Origin: Algoriphagus sp. AK58
GTDB taxonomy: Bacteria; Bacteroidota; Bacteroidia; Cytophagales; Cyclobacteriaceae
Length of the DNA: 64,000 nucleotides
Direction: 5' to 3'
NCBI RefSeq assembly: GCF_014324365.1
Contig: NZ_QEIG01000020.1
Span: forward strand, 62,001-126,000
Shown here: piece after piece, positions 9,309 through 18,032 of the stretch
Layout of the letters: every line of letters starts with the position of its first letter
Position numbering within the stretch: the first letter of the stretch is position 1
The notes under the pieces: model-generated
What the model was told of the DNA's origin: nothing
The model's input: only the letters and a program-made list of their open reading frames with translations
Databases searched by the model: none
Translations under genes and position numbers: made by a program

Positions 9309-10403
9309 ATGCAAAGGTTTTTCATCTATCTAATCCTATTTCTTGCCGCCTTCCTTATTTTCGGTTGGTATTTTTCTAATATTACCCTATACCTGGTCAT
9401 ATCTCTAATATTGGCAGCCCTTCTTCGACCTTTAACAAATAGAATAAACGATTTTCATTTGGTGGGCCAACATATTCCCAGGTGGTTGGCTATTTTGGTT
9501 TCATACACTGCAATCGTTTTTTTACTCTTTCTGCTAAGCCTGGTTTTCTTTCCTCTAATTAACCAGCAGGTCATCATATTAAGTGAACTGGATTTAGAAG
9601 GCATTTATTTTCAAATCCAAGAACCTGTAGGAAAGCTTGAACGATTTATGATCAGGTATCAATTACTAGAAAACAAGCCGGGCTTTCTCTTTGAGGAAAT
9701 CAAACAATCTGTACTGGAAACCATCAAAAAATTTGATTTTGGTGGATTTATCAGCAATCTAATTTCACTTACCAGTAGCCTACTGATTGGCACGCTAGCG
9801 GTGGCTTTTATTACTTTTTTCCTTCTTTTAGAAAATGGCTTGCTTCGAAGAAATTTGTTAAATCTTATTCCAAATGCCTATTTCGAACTTTCAGTAGCAA
9901 CTTTTACAAAGGTGGAAAAATTGCTATCCAATTACCTCTTTGGACTTCTAATCCAAGTTCTGGCCATTTTTTCTCTTGCTGGATTTGGGCTTACCCTTGC
10001 TGGTGTAGAGTATGCTCTTACCATCGCTCTATTTGCTGCCATTGCAAATTTGATCCCTTATGCCGGTCCCATTTTAGGGACTGTTTTTGGAATCATCGTA
10101 GGTATTTCTACCGGCACCTTTTCCACAGATGCAGAGTACACTTATTTCTTGATCAAAATCATTTCGGTTTTTGCGGCAGTCCAAATTACTGACAACGTAC
10201 TTCTTCAGCCTATGATTTTTTCCAAATCCGTAAAAGCTCATCCCCTTGAAATATTTGTTATTATCTTTGCCGGGGCAAAAATCGCCGGCATTGTCGGGAT
10301 GATATTTGCGATCCCTGTATATACCATTTTCAGAGTATCGGTGATGGAATTTTACAAGGGATATAAATCCTACCGAATCTTTAAAATTAAAGCAACGAAT
10401 TAA
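9309..10403 (+). CDS. AI-2E / UPF0118 family transporter
   Basis: A 364-residue membrane protein with two hydrophobic helices near the N terminus (residues 1-35 and 55-80), a soluble stretch, and five or so C-terminal membrane segments. It matches the AI-2E family (PF01594; TqsA, YdiK, YhhT). The conserved C-terminal region NLIPYAGPILG (near residue 250) is the strongest signature. Family members export small molecules or act as Na+/H+ antiporters; autoinducer transport should not be assumed. The stop codon overlaps the ychF start by one base, so the two are translationally coupled. Confidence 0.88.
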   Translation: MQRFFIYLILFLAAFLIFGWYFSNITLYLVISLILAALLRPLTNRINDFHLVGQHIPRWLAILVSYTAIVFLLFLLSLVFFPLINQQVIILSELDLEGIYFQIQEPVGKLERFMIRYQLLENKPGFLFEEIKQSVLETIKKFDFGGFISNLISLTSSLLIGTLAVAFITFFLLLENGLLRRNLLNLIPNAYFELSVATFTKVEKLLSNYLFGLLIQVLAIFSLAGFGLTLAGVEYALTIALFAAIANLIPYAGPILGTVFGIIVGISTGTFSTDAEYTYFLIKIISVFAAVQITDNVLLQPMIFSKSVKAHPLEIFVIIFAGAKIAGIVGMIFAIPVYTIFRVSVMEFYKGYKSYRIFKIKATN

Positions 10404-11500
10404 TGGCATTACAATGTGGCATTGTGGGTCTTCCAAACGTGGGAAAATCCACTTTGTTTAATGCGCTTTCCAGCGCAAAAGCAGAAGCAGCAAACTTTCC
10501 ATTTTGCACCATCGAACCCAATGTGGGAGTGGTCTCAGTTCCTGACAAGAGACTCCAAATTCTCGAAAGTCTAGTTAATCCACAACGGGTCGTCCCTACT
10601 ATCATAGAGTTTGTAGACATTGCAGGATTGGTAAAAGGAGCCTCAAAAGGTGAAGGTCTGGGAAATAAATTCCTGGCAAATATCCGTGAGGTAGATGCGA
10701 TTATCCACGTGATTCGATGCTTTGAAGACAGCAATATTGTCCATGTGGCTGGAGGAGTAGATCCAATTTTTGATAAAGAAGTGATCGATACAGAGCTTCA
10801 ATTGAAAGATCTGGAATCGGTAGAAAAGAAAATCTCGCGAATCGAGAAAATTGCCAAATCCGGTGATGCTAAGGCTAAACGAGAGTTGGAAATTCTAAAT
10901 CAGTTTAAAGAAGGATTAACCTCGGGACTCAATGCCCGAGCTATTGAAGTAGATAAAGAAGACCTGGAGGCCGTTCGAGATTTACACCTGTTGACCATCA
11001 AGCCTGTACTTTATGTTGCCAATGTGGACGAAGGGAGTATCCTGACCGGAAACAAATTTGTGGATCAGCTTCGGGAGAAAGTAAAGGAAGAAAATGCAGA
11101 TGTCATCGTTCTTTGTGCTGCCATAGAATCTCAAATTGCAGAATTCGAGGATGCCGATGAAAAAGCTATGTTCCTTTCCGAATATGGATTAGAGGAAAGT
11201 GGCTTAAACAAATTGATTTCAGGCGCGTATTCGTTACTAAATCTGATAACCTATTTCACTGCAGGTGTACAGGAAGTGAGAGCCTGGACTATCCGAAAAG
11301 GCTGGAAGGCACCTCAAGCAGCTGGAGTAATTCATACCGATTTTGAGAGAGGTTTTATAAAGGCGGAAGTAATAAAATTGAACGACTACCAACAATTTAA
11401 GACTGAAGCAGGTTGTAGAGAAAACGGTAAAATTTCAATAGAAGGCAAAGAATATGTCGTTCAGGACGGTGATATCATGCATTTTAGATTTAATGTTTGA
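10403..11500 (+). CDS. ychF: Redox-regulated ribosome-associated GTPase/ATPase YchF
   Basis: A 365-residue universally conserved P-loop protein. G1 is GLPNVGKST at residues 8-16, the G3 region contains DIAGLVKGASKGEGLGNKF, and the TGS domain fills the C-terminal 85 residues (ending GDIMHFRFNV). The ATP-preferring variant motif of the Obg/YchF branch replaces NKxD, as expected (NVDEG near 207). It binds ribosomes and modulates stress responses. The length is that of E. coli YchF (363). Its TAATG overlap with the preceding membrane protein gene suggests co-transcription. Confidence 0.97.
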   Translation: MALQCGIVGLPNVGKSTLFNALSSAKAEAANFPFCTIEPNVGVVSVPDKRLQILESLVNPQRVVPTIIEFVDIAGLVKGASKGEGLGNKFLANIREVDAIIHVIRCFEDSNIVHVAGGVDPIFDKEVIDTELQLKDLESVEKKISRIEKIAKSGDAKAKRELEILNQFKEGLTSGLNARAIEVDKEDLEAVRDLHLLTIKPVLYVANVDEGSILTGNKFVDQLREKVKEENADVIVLCAAIESQIAEFEDADEKAMFLSEYGLEESGLNKLISGAYSLLNLITYFTAGVQEVRAWTIRKGWKAPQAAGVIHTDFERGFIKAEVIKLNDYQQFKTEAGCRENGKISIEGKEYVVQDGDIMHFRFNV

Positions 11501-11599
11501 CATTTCCTGAAAAATATTTGTAGTTTTACGGTGCTTATCCACCCAATAAATTAAAGAGTATTTTAATTCAAAAATTGTCTCATTTTATTTTTAATCACC

Positions 11600-12487
11600 G
11601 TGAGAGTTAGACTAATATTTTCACTAAAAAACAAAGGCTCTTATCTGCCTTTTCACCATCAGTACATCCTTGCACAATTCCTTAAGGGGTTAATTGTAAA
11701 AGGTGGCCGTGAAGAATTCTTCAACTACAACTATTTCAATTTCTCTGGCCTGAAAGGTCAGACTAAAGTGAGTAGAAGTGGCTTGCATTATTATTCAAGC
11801 CTTGTAACCTTGGTGCTTTCTTCACAGAGTGAAGAATTTATGGATTATCTCCTTGAACAGGTTTTTGCCACCCCGAAAATCGAACTGGGCAATTTGATCC
11901 TATCACCCGAATACACTGAATTGGAAGTAGAACCAACTTTGGAAACTTCTAACAAGTTTGTGTGTATCTCACCTCTTGTGCTTATCACCCCAGCATTCAA
12001 TGAGGAAGCGGGAAAAAGATTCATCAATCCTGACAGTGACGAGTTTTCGGATTTGCTATATGAATCTACCCTGACAAGAATGGAAAAGTCAGGCTGGTAC
12101 ACTCCTGAGCAAATGGAATCTTTCTACAAATTCCAAGTAGTGCCGGACATGGTCTATGTCAACAAGCTGAAAGAACAGCAAAAGAAATTTGCCAGAATCT
12201 ACGCAGTGTATGACATGGATGTAAAGTATGAAGTAAGAGGATATACCTTACCTTTTACATTATATGCTGCTCCGGAAGTTCAGGATTTCGTATTCAAATG
12301 TGGCCTCGGGGCATTTACCCACAAAGGATTTGGTATGCTTGACCTCGCCAACCACCCAGCAGGCAACAGAACAACGACTTACAAATTCAAAAGAGAAGGA
12401 TTTGTGCCCTACAAACCTACAGAGCGAGTCAGACAAAATGTGGCTCCGACTTCTGAGGAGGACATGGATGCTTCAGAAGAATTTTAA
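11600..12487 (+). CDS. cas6: Stand-alone Cas6-type CRISPR endoribonuclease
   Basis: A 295-residue protein starting at GTG. The C-terminal glycine-rich loop that marks Cas6 is clear: CGLGAFTHKGFGML at residues 234-247, on the RAMP pattern GxGxxxxxGxG. Two adjacent histidines at 19-20 (PFHHQYILAQF) occupy the place where Cas6 enzymes usually carry their catalytic histidine, and the N-terminal sheet pattern MRVRLIFSLK fits a RAMP ferredoxin fold. Cas6 cuts pre-crRNA inside the CRISPR repeat. No other cas gene and no repeat array occur anywhere in this window, so it either serves an array elsewhere in the genome or has another RNA substrate. It follows ychF after 99 bp. The acidic tail (TSEEDMDASEEF) is unusual for the family. 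Confidence 0.8.
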   Translation: MRVRLIFSLKNKGSYLPFHHQYILAQFLKGLIVKGGREEFFNYNYFNFSGLKGQTKVSRSGLHYYSSLVTLVLSSQSEEFMDYLLEQVFATPKIELGNLILSPEYTELEVEPTLETSNKFVCISPLVLITPAFNEEAGKRFINPDSDEFSDLLYESTLTRMEKSGWYTPEQMESFYKFQVVPDMVYVNKLKEQQKKFARIYAVYDMDVKYEVRGYTLPFTLYAAPEVQDFVFKCGLGAFTHKGFGMLDLANHPAGNRTTTYKFKREGFVPYKPTERVRQNVAPTSEEDMDASEEF

Positions 12488-12499
12488 TTCATTAGAGAA

Positions 12500-12528
12500 A
12501 ATCCCCTGTACATACAGGGGATTTTTTT
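12500..12528. terminator. Terminator between cas6 and the convergent T9SS plug gene
   Basis: AATCCCCTGTA and TACAGGGGATT form an 11-bp inverted repeat followed by seven or eight T residues on the plus strand. It terminates cas6; its opposite side is less U-rich but may also serve the minus-strand gene. Confidence 0.85.
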
Positions 12529-13796
12529 TATATCCTTCTTCGATTGGGGTGGAGATACACATATCCAACCAATTGATCATACCGGGAACCTAAAGCACGG
12601 TAGTACACCAAAACTTCATACTCATTCTCGGTCTGAAAATGACTGCCTTCAAAAGACTGAGTATCAATCTCTCCACCTTCCCCAACAAAACCATACTGAT
12701 AGTCATACCAGCCCTGCTTCAGTAAGAGAGAGGTAGAGTAAAGATTTGTTTTTGGATCATAGATCATTTTAGCCTCGGGCATTTTTCCCCATCCACTAAG
12801 AGAACCAAGCATTCTAACTTCCCTTCCCGGGTCGGCCTTTAAATAAAAAGTAGTGTAAATGTACTCACTTTCAACTTCAGGATTTCCTCCGGGCCTATCA
12901 TTTGTCACCACCAAATATTGCCCATTTAGATCGAGGTATTGAGAATAAGGACCTCCAGGCCTTGGGGTATCAATCATACTCTCCGCTAAGATTACAGATT
13001 CCTCCACAATCACAGAAGCGATATTTACACCTGTAGCTCGAATGAATCGTAAATCCACAAATCGAAATTCATTCCCGGCCCTAAAAGTACTTTCTCCCTG
13101 AAAGGGCTCATACCGAAGGGTTTTGGTATTTTGGTTGATAAATGTCGGCTTACCAAGAAATTTAGCGTTATCCCATCGCTGGTTTTGTCTGATTACTAAT
13201 TTGATTTGAGTAGTGGGGTCCACCACTTCAACTTTGGAATAGTTAACCAAGGCATTAATTTGCTGCAAAGCACTTCTGTCTTCAGTCTGGGTAGGAGGAA
13301 CTACACTTGCTCCCACATTAAACAGCTCCTCATAAACCATAAATCTCCTGGTTAAAATCACCTCATTTTCATTTCGGTTTTTATAAACCTTAATAACATA
13401 ATTCCCTGATTTGGTCACCCTAGGAAGCGTAAAATAATAATGGATATAAGGAATCCGGGTATTCACAGAATAATTGTAATCCTGGATGTTGAATTCGTTG
13501 AATGCAACCGAAAAATCATTATCCCTTAATCCTGACTTTTTCCAGTCTGCATCACAATGAATCAACTTGGTAGTATAGAGCTCTGGATCAAAAGCCAAAT
13601 CATCAAATAGTAAAACCAATGGCCTTGGATCAGAAATGGAAACTACCGGAGCATCCAAAGGGCTATCTTGGGATGCCCCCATTGGAAACAATCGAACAGA
13701 TTGAATATGCTCAGAATACACTTTGTCTTCCAATACCTGAGCTAGAGATAGGCCAGACATCAAAAAGAACAGTACTGCCAATAGGTTGCTTTTCAT
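12528..13796 (-). CDS. Type IX secretion system plug protein (DUF5103)
   Basis: A 422-residue exported protein. The start at 13796 gives a proper signal peptide (MKSNLLAVLFFLMSGLSLAQ); the frame continues 27 codons upstream, but that would overlap the ABC-F gene end. The mature protein shows the family's typical beginning (YSEHIQSVRLFPMG) and the two-layered beta domains, with the HYYFTLPRVTKSGNYVIKVY segment near residue 120. DUF5103 members plug the lateral opening of the SprA translocon of the type IX secretion system in Flavobacterium. Hence the host very likely has T9SS, although no cargo with an obvious C-terminal sorting domain was recognised here. Confidence 0.85.
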   Translation of the reverse strand: MKSNLLAVLFFLMSGLSLAQVLEDKVYSEHIQSVRLFPMGASQDSPLDAPVVSISDPRPLVLLFDDLAFDPELYTTKLIHCDADWKKSGLRDNDFSVAFNEFNIQDYNYSVNTRIPYIHYYFTLPRVTKSGNYVIKVYKNRNENEVILTRRFMVYEELFNVGASVVPPTQTEDRSALQQINALVNYSKVEVVDPTTQIKLVIRQNQRWDNAKFLGKPTFINQNTKTLRYEPFQGESTFRAGNEFRFVDLRFIRATGVNIASVIVEESVILAESMIDTPRPGGPYSQYLDLNGQYLVVTNDRPGGNPEVESEYIYTTFYLKADPGREVRMLGSLSGWGKMPEAKMIYDPKTNLYSTSLLLKQGWYDYQYGFVGEGGEIDTQSFEGSHFQTENEYEVLVYYRALGSRYDQLVGYVYLHPNRRRI

Positions 13797-13825
13797 TTTC
13801 TTTTTCTTGAGCCAATACTTGATTT

Positions 13826-15751
13826 TTATTTTGTCAACTCTTGTAATTCTGAAATCTGATCTACCAGATTTTCCCACTTGGCATTAGCCTCATATAAGTT
13901 ACTTTGTAGGCTTTGATAGCTCTCCTGAACTTTTTGTGCTTTTTCTTCATCGGAATAAATTTCCGGATCCGCCATTTTTTCCTCAATTTCTGATTTTAGC
14001 AAATCCAAGGTCTCAATCTCTTTTTCCACTTTAGCCAATTGCTCCTCTAGTTTTTTGAGATCACGTTTAGCTTGCTGGATCTCAGGTGAGCTCCTAGGGG
14101 TAAGCTGAGGCTTTTTCTCCACTTTTTGAACCACTGGGGCTACCGCCTTAGTTTCCGCCTGTTGGCTTCTCCAGAATTCATATTCATCGTAAGTACCCGG
14201 ATACTCTTTGATCTCCTGATTTTCTATATACCAAATCTTATTCGCCACACCTTTGATAAAATGTCGGTCGTGAGAAACGGTGATAAAAGTACCCTCATAC
14301 TGTTGCAAAGCCTGAATCAAAATATTCACCGACTGGAAATCCAGGTGGTTGGTAGGTTCGTCCAGCAGAAGGAAATTGGCTTCCGAAATCAAGGTTTTTG
14401 CCAAGGCAACGCGGGACTTTTCTCCACCAGATAATACTTTGATCTTTTTGTAAACTTCCTCATTGGAAAACAGAAAGCAGCCCAATACGCCACGAAGCTC
14501 CATTTCGGTTTTTCCGCTCCCCGCTTGGGACATTTCCTGAATGATCTCATTGTCCAAAGTCAAAGCCTCCAACTGATGCTGCGCAAAAAAGGACTTGATG
14601 ACATTATGACCTTCAGTTCTGCTGCCTTGAATTTGCTCGGTCCCGGCAATGATTCGCAGTAAAGTCGATTTCCCTTTCCCGTTAGCTCCAATTAGTGCGA
14701 TTTTGTCTCCACGTTCGATCCGGGCAGTGGTATTTTTCAGGATCACCAGATCTCCATAAGACTTGGAGACGTGATCCAAAACCACCACATCCCTCCCAGA
14801 TTTCTGGGAAAACTTAAATTTGAAATTGACAAAGGCTTCATCATTGACGACCTCATGCACACGCTCCATTCGGTCCAAAGCTTTGATTCGGGACTGAACC
14901 TGATTGGATTTGGTGGCTTTGGCGCGGAATCGCTCGATAAACCGCTCGGTCTGCTTGATCATCTGCTGTTGATTCTCATAGGCATTCTGCTGAAGTTCCA
15001 TGCGAAGCTTCTTTTCCTCCTTATAAAAAGAGTAATTGCCCGGATAGGAAGTCAGTGTCTGATTGGCCACTTCGACCGTGGTGCTGATACAATTATCTAA
15101 AAATGTCTGATCGTGAGAAACGACAATGACCGCTCCTTCATAGTTTTTCAGGTAATTTTCCACCCACTGAATCGAGGGCAAATCCAGGTGGTTGGTCGGT
15201 TCATCCAACATCAGTAAGGAAGGTTTTTCCAACAGCAACTTGGCGAGCATCACCCGCATTCTCCAGCCTCCTGAAAATTGACGAAGTGGCTTTTGGAGAT
15301 CAGCCGTCTGAAAACCGATTCCTTCCAGCACCTCTTCAGCTTTGGCTTTGATCGTATAGCCTTCATTGGATTCAAATCGCTCCTGTAAATAGGCCAATCG
15401 ATTGATCACCTCCTCCGAATAATCAGTTTCCATCTGCTTGAGCACCTTATCAATCTCTTCCTGAAGCGCCAAAGTTTCTTTGAAAGCAGCCAATGCCACA
15501 TTCAAGATGCTTTCATCCGACTGATAGGAAAGTAAATCCTGATTTAAAAATCCGATCGTGCAATCTTTTGCTTTTTGTACGTCTCCAGTGGTAGGTTGGT
15601 AGTCTCCGTTGATGATCTTAAGCAAAGTGGACTTGCCTGTACCATTTTGGCCTACCAGACCAATTTTGTCTTTGGGCTTAATATGAAGGTTGGCATTTTC
15701 GTACAGGGCTCGTCCGCCGATGAAATAGGAAAGGTTGCTAATCGATAACAT
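13826..15751 (-). CDS. ABC-F family ATPase (ribosome-acting)
   Basis: A 641-residue duplicated ATPase without membrane segments. The start at 15751 (MLSISNLSYFIGG) is chosen because the first ABC domain begins there. Each half has a Walker A (GQNGTGKST; GANGKGKST), a signature (FSGGWRMR; LSGGEKSR) and Walker B with DEPTNHLD. The C-terminal ~90 residues are a charged coiled coil (KRDLKKLEEQLAKVEKEIE), as in the Uup/YfmR-type ABC-F proteins. Such proteins act on the ribosomal E site in translation rather than in transport. The plug-protein gene follows 29 bp later on the same strand. Confidence 0.93.
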   Translation of the reverse strand: MLSISNLSYFIGGRALYENANLHIKPKDKIGLVGQNGTGKSTLLKIINGDYQPTTGDVQKAKDCTIGFLNQDLLSYQSDESILNVALAAFKETLALQEEIDKVLKQMETDYSEEVINRLAYLQERFESNEGYTIKAKAEEVLEGIGFQTADLQKPLRQFSGGWRMRVMLAKLLLEKPSLLMLDEPTNHLDLPSIQWVENYLKNYEGAVIVVSHDQTFLDNCISTTVEVANQTLTSYPGNYSFYKEEKKLRMELQQNAYENQQQMIKQTERFIERFRAKATKSNQVQSRIKALDRMERVHEVVNDEAFVNFKFKFSQKSGRDVVVLDHVSKSYGDLVILKNTTARIERGDKIALIGANGKGKSTLLRIIAGTEQIQGSRTEGHNVIKSFFAQHQLEALTLDNEIIQEMSQAGSGKTEMELRGVLGCFLFSNEEVYKKIKVLSGGEKSRVALAKTLISEANFLLLDEPTNHLDFQSVNILIQALQQYEGTFITVSHDRHFIKGVANKIWYIENQEIKEYPGTYDEYEFWRSQQAETKAVAPVVQKVEKKPQLTPRSSPEIQQAKRDLKKLEEQLAKVEKEIETLDLLKSEIEEKMADPEIYSDEEKAQKVQESYQSLQSNLYEANAKWENLVDQISELQELTK

Positions 15752-15842
15752 GGCGCAAAAATAACCATTGCCCCGCTTATCCACTTGCTCTGGCAAAACA
15801 ATCTCTGAAGTATTAGCTTATTTTTACAAAAACCCCAAACCC

Positions 15843-17030
15843 ATGAATTACCTCAGACCTCTTGCTTTCTCCCTTGCACTGGGATTTCTCTCTTTAAATG
15901 CCAGCTGCCAGGGAAAGCTCTCACCCGTGTCAACTTCCAACGGGAATAACAAAAAGGACATCCGAAGTGCCAAAGCCGATGTCAAACTCGATCAGATCAA
16001 ACTTCCAGCAGGCTTCAAAATCGATGTTTGGGCAGCAGATGTACCCAATGCCCGCTCGATGGCCATCTCGGACAATGGAATTGTCTTTGTCGGCAACCGG
16101 CAGGAGAAAAATGTCTATGCACTGGTTGATGAAAACGCGGATGGCAAGGCGGATTACAAATTCATCCTAGCCGAGGGTCTCCGAATGCCAAATGGAGTGG
16201 CTTACAAAAATGGAGATCTCTATGTGGCCGAAGTCAACCGAATCCTTCGCTTCAAAGACATCAAAAACAACCTGACTACTCCGAAATTTGAGGTCGTTTA
16301 CGATGGCTACCCGACTGACGGGCATCACGGCTGGAAATTCATCGCCTTTGGGCCTGATGGAATGCTTTATGTGCCAGTGGGTGCTCCTTGCAATATCTGC
16401 GAAAAAGAAAATCCGATTTACGCGAGCATCACCCGATTGGATGTAAGCAAGCCCGGTGCGAAGCCTGAAGTATATGCGAGTGGTGTAAGAAATACAGTTG
16501 GGTTTGCATGGCATCCTCAAAGCAAAGAACTGTGGTTTACAGACAATGGTCGCGACATGATGGGTGATGATGTGCCTGACTGCGAACTCAATCGAGCTAC
16601 TGCCAAAGGCCAACACTTCGGCTATCCGTATTGGCATGCCGGCACGGTAAAAGATCCGGAATTTGGAAGCAAAGGAAAAGAGGCTTCTGCTTATGTGGCT
16701 CCTGCGGCAAAAATGGGAGCACACACGGCCCCGCTTGGCATGCGCTTTTACCAAGGCGGCATGTTCCCAACAACCTATAAAAACAACGCAATCATCGCAA
16801 AGCACGGAAGCTGGAACCGCAGCAAAAAGTCCGGCTACGAAGTCGTTTTGGCAAAAATCGATGCCAGTGGAAAAGTTACCGGACAGGAAGTGTTTGCTTC
16901 AGGCTGGCTCAATCCGGCAACTCAAGATGTATGGGGACGACCTGTGGACGTTCAGGAATTGCCTGATGGCAGCTTGCTCATCTCTGACGATATGGCCAAC
17001 TGCATCTATCGAGTGACTTATGCTAAATAA
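15843..17030 (+). CDS. Sorbosone dehydrogenase-family beta-propeller oxidoreductase
   Basis: A 395-residue exported protein. I use the ATG at 15843, which begins a signal peptide ending LNASC, a near-lipobox that may make it a lipoprotein. The propeller carries the motifs GHHGWKFIAFGPDGMLYVPVG (near 160), ASGVRNTVGFAWHP (near 215) and DNGRDMMGDDVPDCELN (near 237), which define the PQQ-type sorbosone / glucose dehydrogenase group. It probably oxidises sugars or aldoses in the periplasm using PQQ, but no PQQ synthesis gene is seen here. A strong terminator follows. Confidence 0.85.
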   Translation: MNYLRPLAFSLALGFLSLNASCQGKLSPVSTSNGNNKKDIRSAKADVKLDQIKLPAGFKIDVWAADVPNARSMAISDNGIVFVGNRQEKNVYALVDENADGKADYKFILAEGLRMPNGVAYKNGDLYVAEVNRILRFKDIKNNLTTPKFEVVYDGYPTDGHHGWKFIAFGPDGMLYVPVGAPCNICEKENPIYASITRLDVSKPGAKPEVYASGVRNTVGFAWHPQSKELWFTDNGRDMMGDDVPDCELNRATAKGQHFGYPYWHAGTVKDPEFGSKGKEASAYVAPAAKMGAHTAPLGMRFYQGGMFPTTYKNNAIIAKHGSWNRSKKSGYEVVLAKIDASGKVTGQEVFASGWLNPATQDVWGRPVDVQELPDGSLLISDDMANCIYRVTYAK

Positions 17031-17035
17031 ACTAA

Positions 17036-17060
17036 AGGGGCCTAACGGCCTCTTTTTTTT
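17036..17060 (+). terminator. Rho-independent terminator after the sorbosone dehydrogenase gene
   Basis: AGGGGCC and GGCCTCT pair across a 4-nt loop (one G-U pair) and are followed by eight T residues. Confidence 0.85.
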
Positions 17061-17061
17061 T

Positions 17062-17176
17062 AAACCATTAAGAAATTGAGAACATTAAGAGGAGGAAAAT
17101 TTTGAACTATAAGCTAATCCAATTTTCTCCATTTGAGAAAAGAAATTCTTAATTCTCTTCATTTCCTTAATGGTTA
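17062..17176. repeat. Long imperfect inverted repeat (extragenic hairpin)
   Basis: The outer arms AACCATTAAG and CTTAATGGTT (with one inserted base) bound a 115-bp segment. Inner segments GGAGGAAAATT and AATTTTCTCC are also inverse, so almost the whole stretch can fold back. No gene lies within it. It sits between a terminator and the end of higA. It resembles other word-like hairpin elements in this window. Confidence 0.6.
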
Positions 17177-17223
17177 AAATCTATCTGTGACATCAGTGGC
17201 AATCCATTTTAAAAACTCACCTT

Positions 17224-17610
17224 TCACTTAATGAGAAGCTGAACTGGAATTCCAAACTGCCGATTCAAATTCTTAATCTGTTTCAGACTTAATGGCCGCT
17301 TTTTGTTCATGATTTCAGACACTCTACTGGATGGACCCAAGGCCGGAATTAAGTCTTTTTGCTGAAGACCATTTTCGTCAAGAAAATATTTCAACCAATC
17401 AATTGGATCTGACTTATCAAAGTCCAGTTTAAATCCTTTTTCCTCCTCATATTTTTCAACCAAAACTGACATGACCTCAAGATAATTTTCCTCTTCAGTT
17501 CCTGGCTGAACTAGTCCCTCATCAATCAAACTCTTGAGGTAATCTAATGCTTGATAATATTCAGCATCATTTTCCAGAATTTTCAATTTTGGTTTATCTA
17601 AAGTTTCCAT
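17224..17610 (-). CDS. higA: HigA-type antitoxin with XRE helix-turn-helix
   Basis: A 128-residue protein. An N-terminal helical part (residues 10-60, YYQALDYLKSLIDEGL) is followed by a Cro/C1-type helix-turn-helix (about 70-125) with NGLQQKDLIPALGPSSRVSEIMNKKRPLSLKQIKNL. This arrangement is that of the larger HigA antitoxins, which neutralise HigB mRNA interferase and repress the operon. It begins 7 bp after the toxin gene's stop, in the toxin-first order typical of higBA. It looks intact, unlike its toxin. Confidence 0.85.
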   Translation of the reverse strand: METLDKPKLKILENDAEYYQALDYLKSLIDEGLVQPGTEEENYLEVMSVLVEKYEEEKGFKLDFDKSDPIDWLKYFLDENGLQQKDLIPALGPSSRVSEIMNKKRPLSLKQIKNLNRQFGIPVQLLIK

Positions 17611-17616
17611 GTCTAT

Positions 17617-17923
17617 TCAAACGTTAATTGCGTCGATTTTGTCATATTCTGCATGAGTACCTATCCAAATAGTAAACACCACATCCTGTTTGCCAGGTTT
17701 TGCTATATGAATACCAGTAATCAGCCTATAATTATTTCCTCCAATGTTGAATACAACTCGATTCTTTGGAAGTATATCAGCAGATCTAAATATCCCTTTC
17801 AACTGATTAAGATTTTCCAACTTTAAAATCTTTATCGTCTCCACCCACTTTTCAAGGGAAGCCCTAGAATCTGGATGTTTTTTTAATAAAATCAAAGAGG
17901 ACTTTTTCGGATATGATTCTCAC
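17617..17923 (-). pseudogene. higB: HigB-type toxin, reading frame interrupted at an A7 tract
   Basis: From residue KKHPDSRASLEKW onwards the sequence is a standard HigB mRNA interferase, including NRVVFNIGGNNYRLI and the terminal IGTHAEYDKIDAI. The family's first strand (normally MRII or MRVI) is present upstream in another frame: a GTG at 17923 starts VRIISEKVLFDFIKK. The two frames meet at seven consecutive T residues on the plus strand (17878-17884). Removing one base would restore one continuous protein of about 101 residues; as read, the GTG frame stops within a few codons. A TTG at 17895 could start a version lacking the first strand (92 aa). This is either a loss of function, a sequence error, or slippage on the A7 tract. 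Confidence 0.75.
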
Positions 17924-17983
17924 TAGAGAAAGTTACACTTTTTGGAAACAAATATCAATCTTCTTTGAGAAACTGATTAAATC

Positions 17984-18009
17984 AAAAAAAATCCCCGATA
18001 AAATCGAGG
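17984..18009 (-). terminator. Rho-independent terminator after the ABC1 kinase gene
   Basis: On the minus strand CCTCGAT and ATCGGGG form a 7-bp stem (one G-U pair), followed by a run of U residues at 17991-17984. Confidence 0.8.
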
Positions 18010-18032
18010 ACTTTCCTAATTCTCTAAACTGA

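Noticed and set aside
11501..12530. CRISPR array near cas6
   Set aside because: I searched the gaps on both sides for regularly spaced direct repeats and found only a terminator.
16167..16805. Minus-strand frame of 212 codons in the sorbosone dehydrogenase gene
   Set aside because: Antisense to a gene with a signal peptide and family motifs; its composition (many Cys, His, Arg) is typical of a shadow frame.
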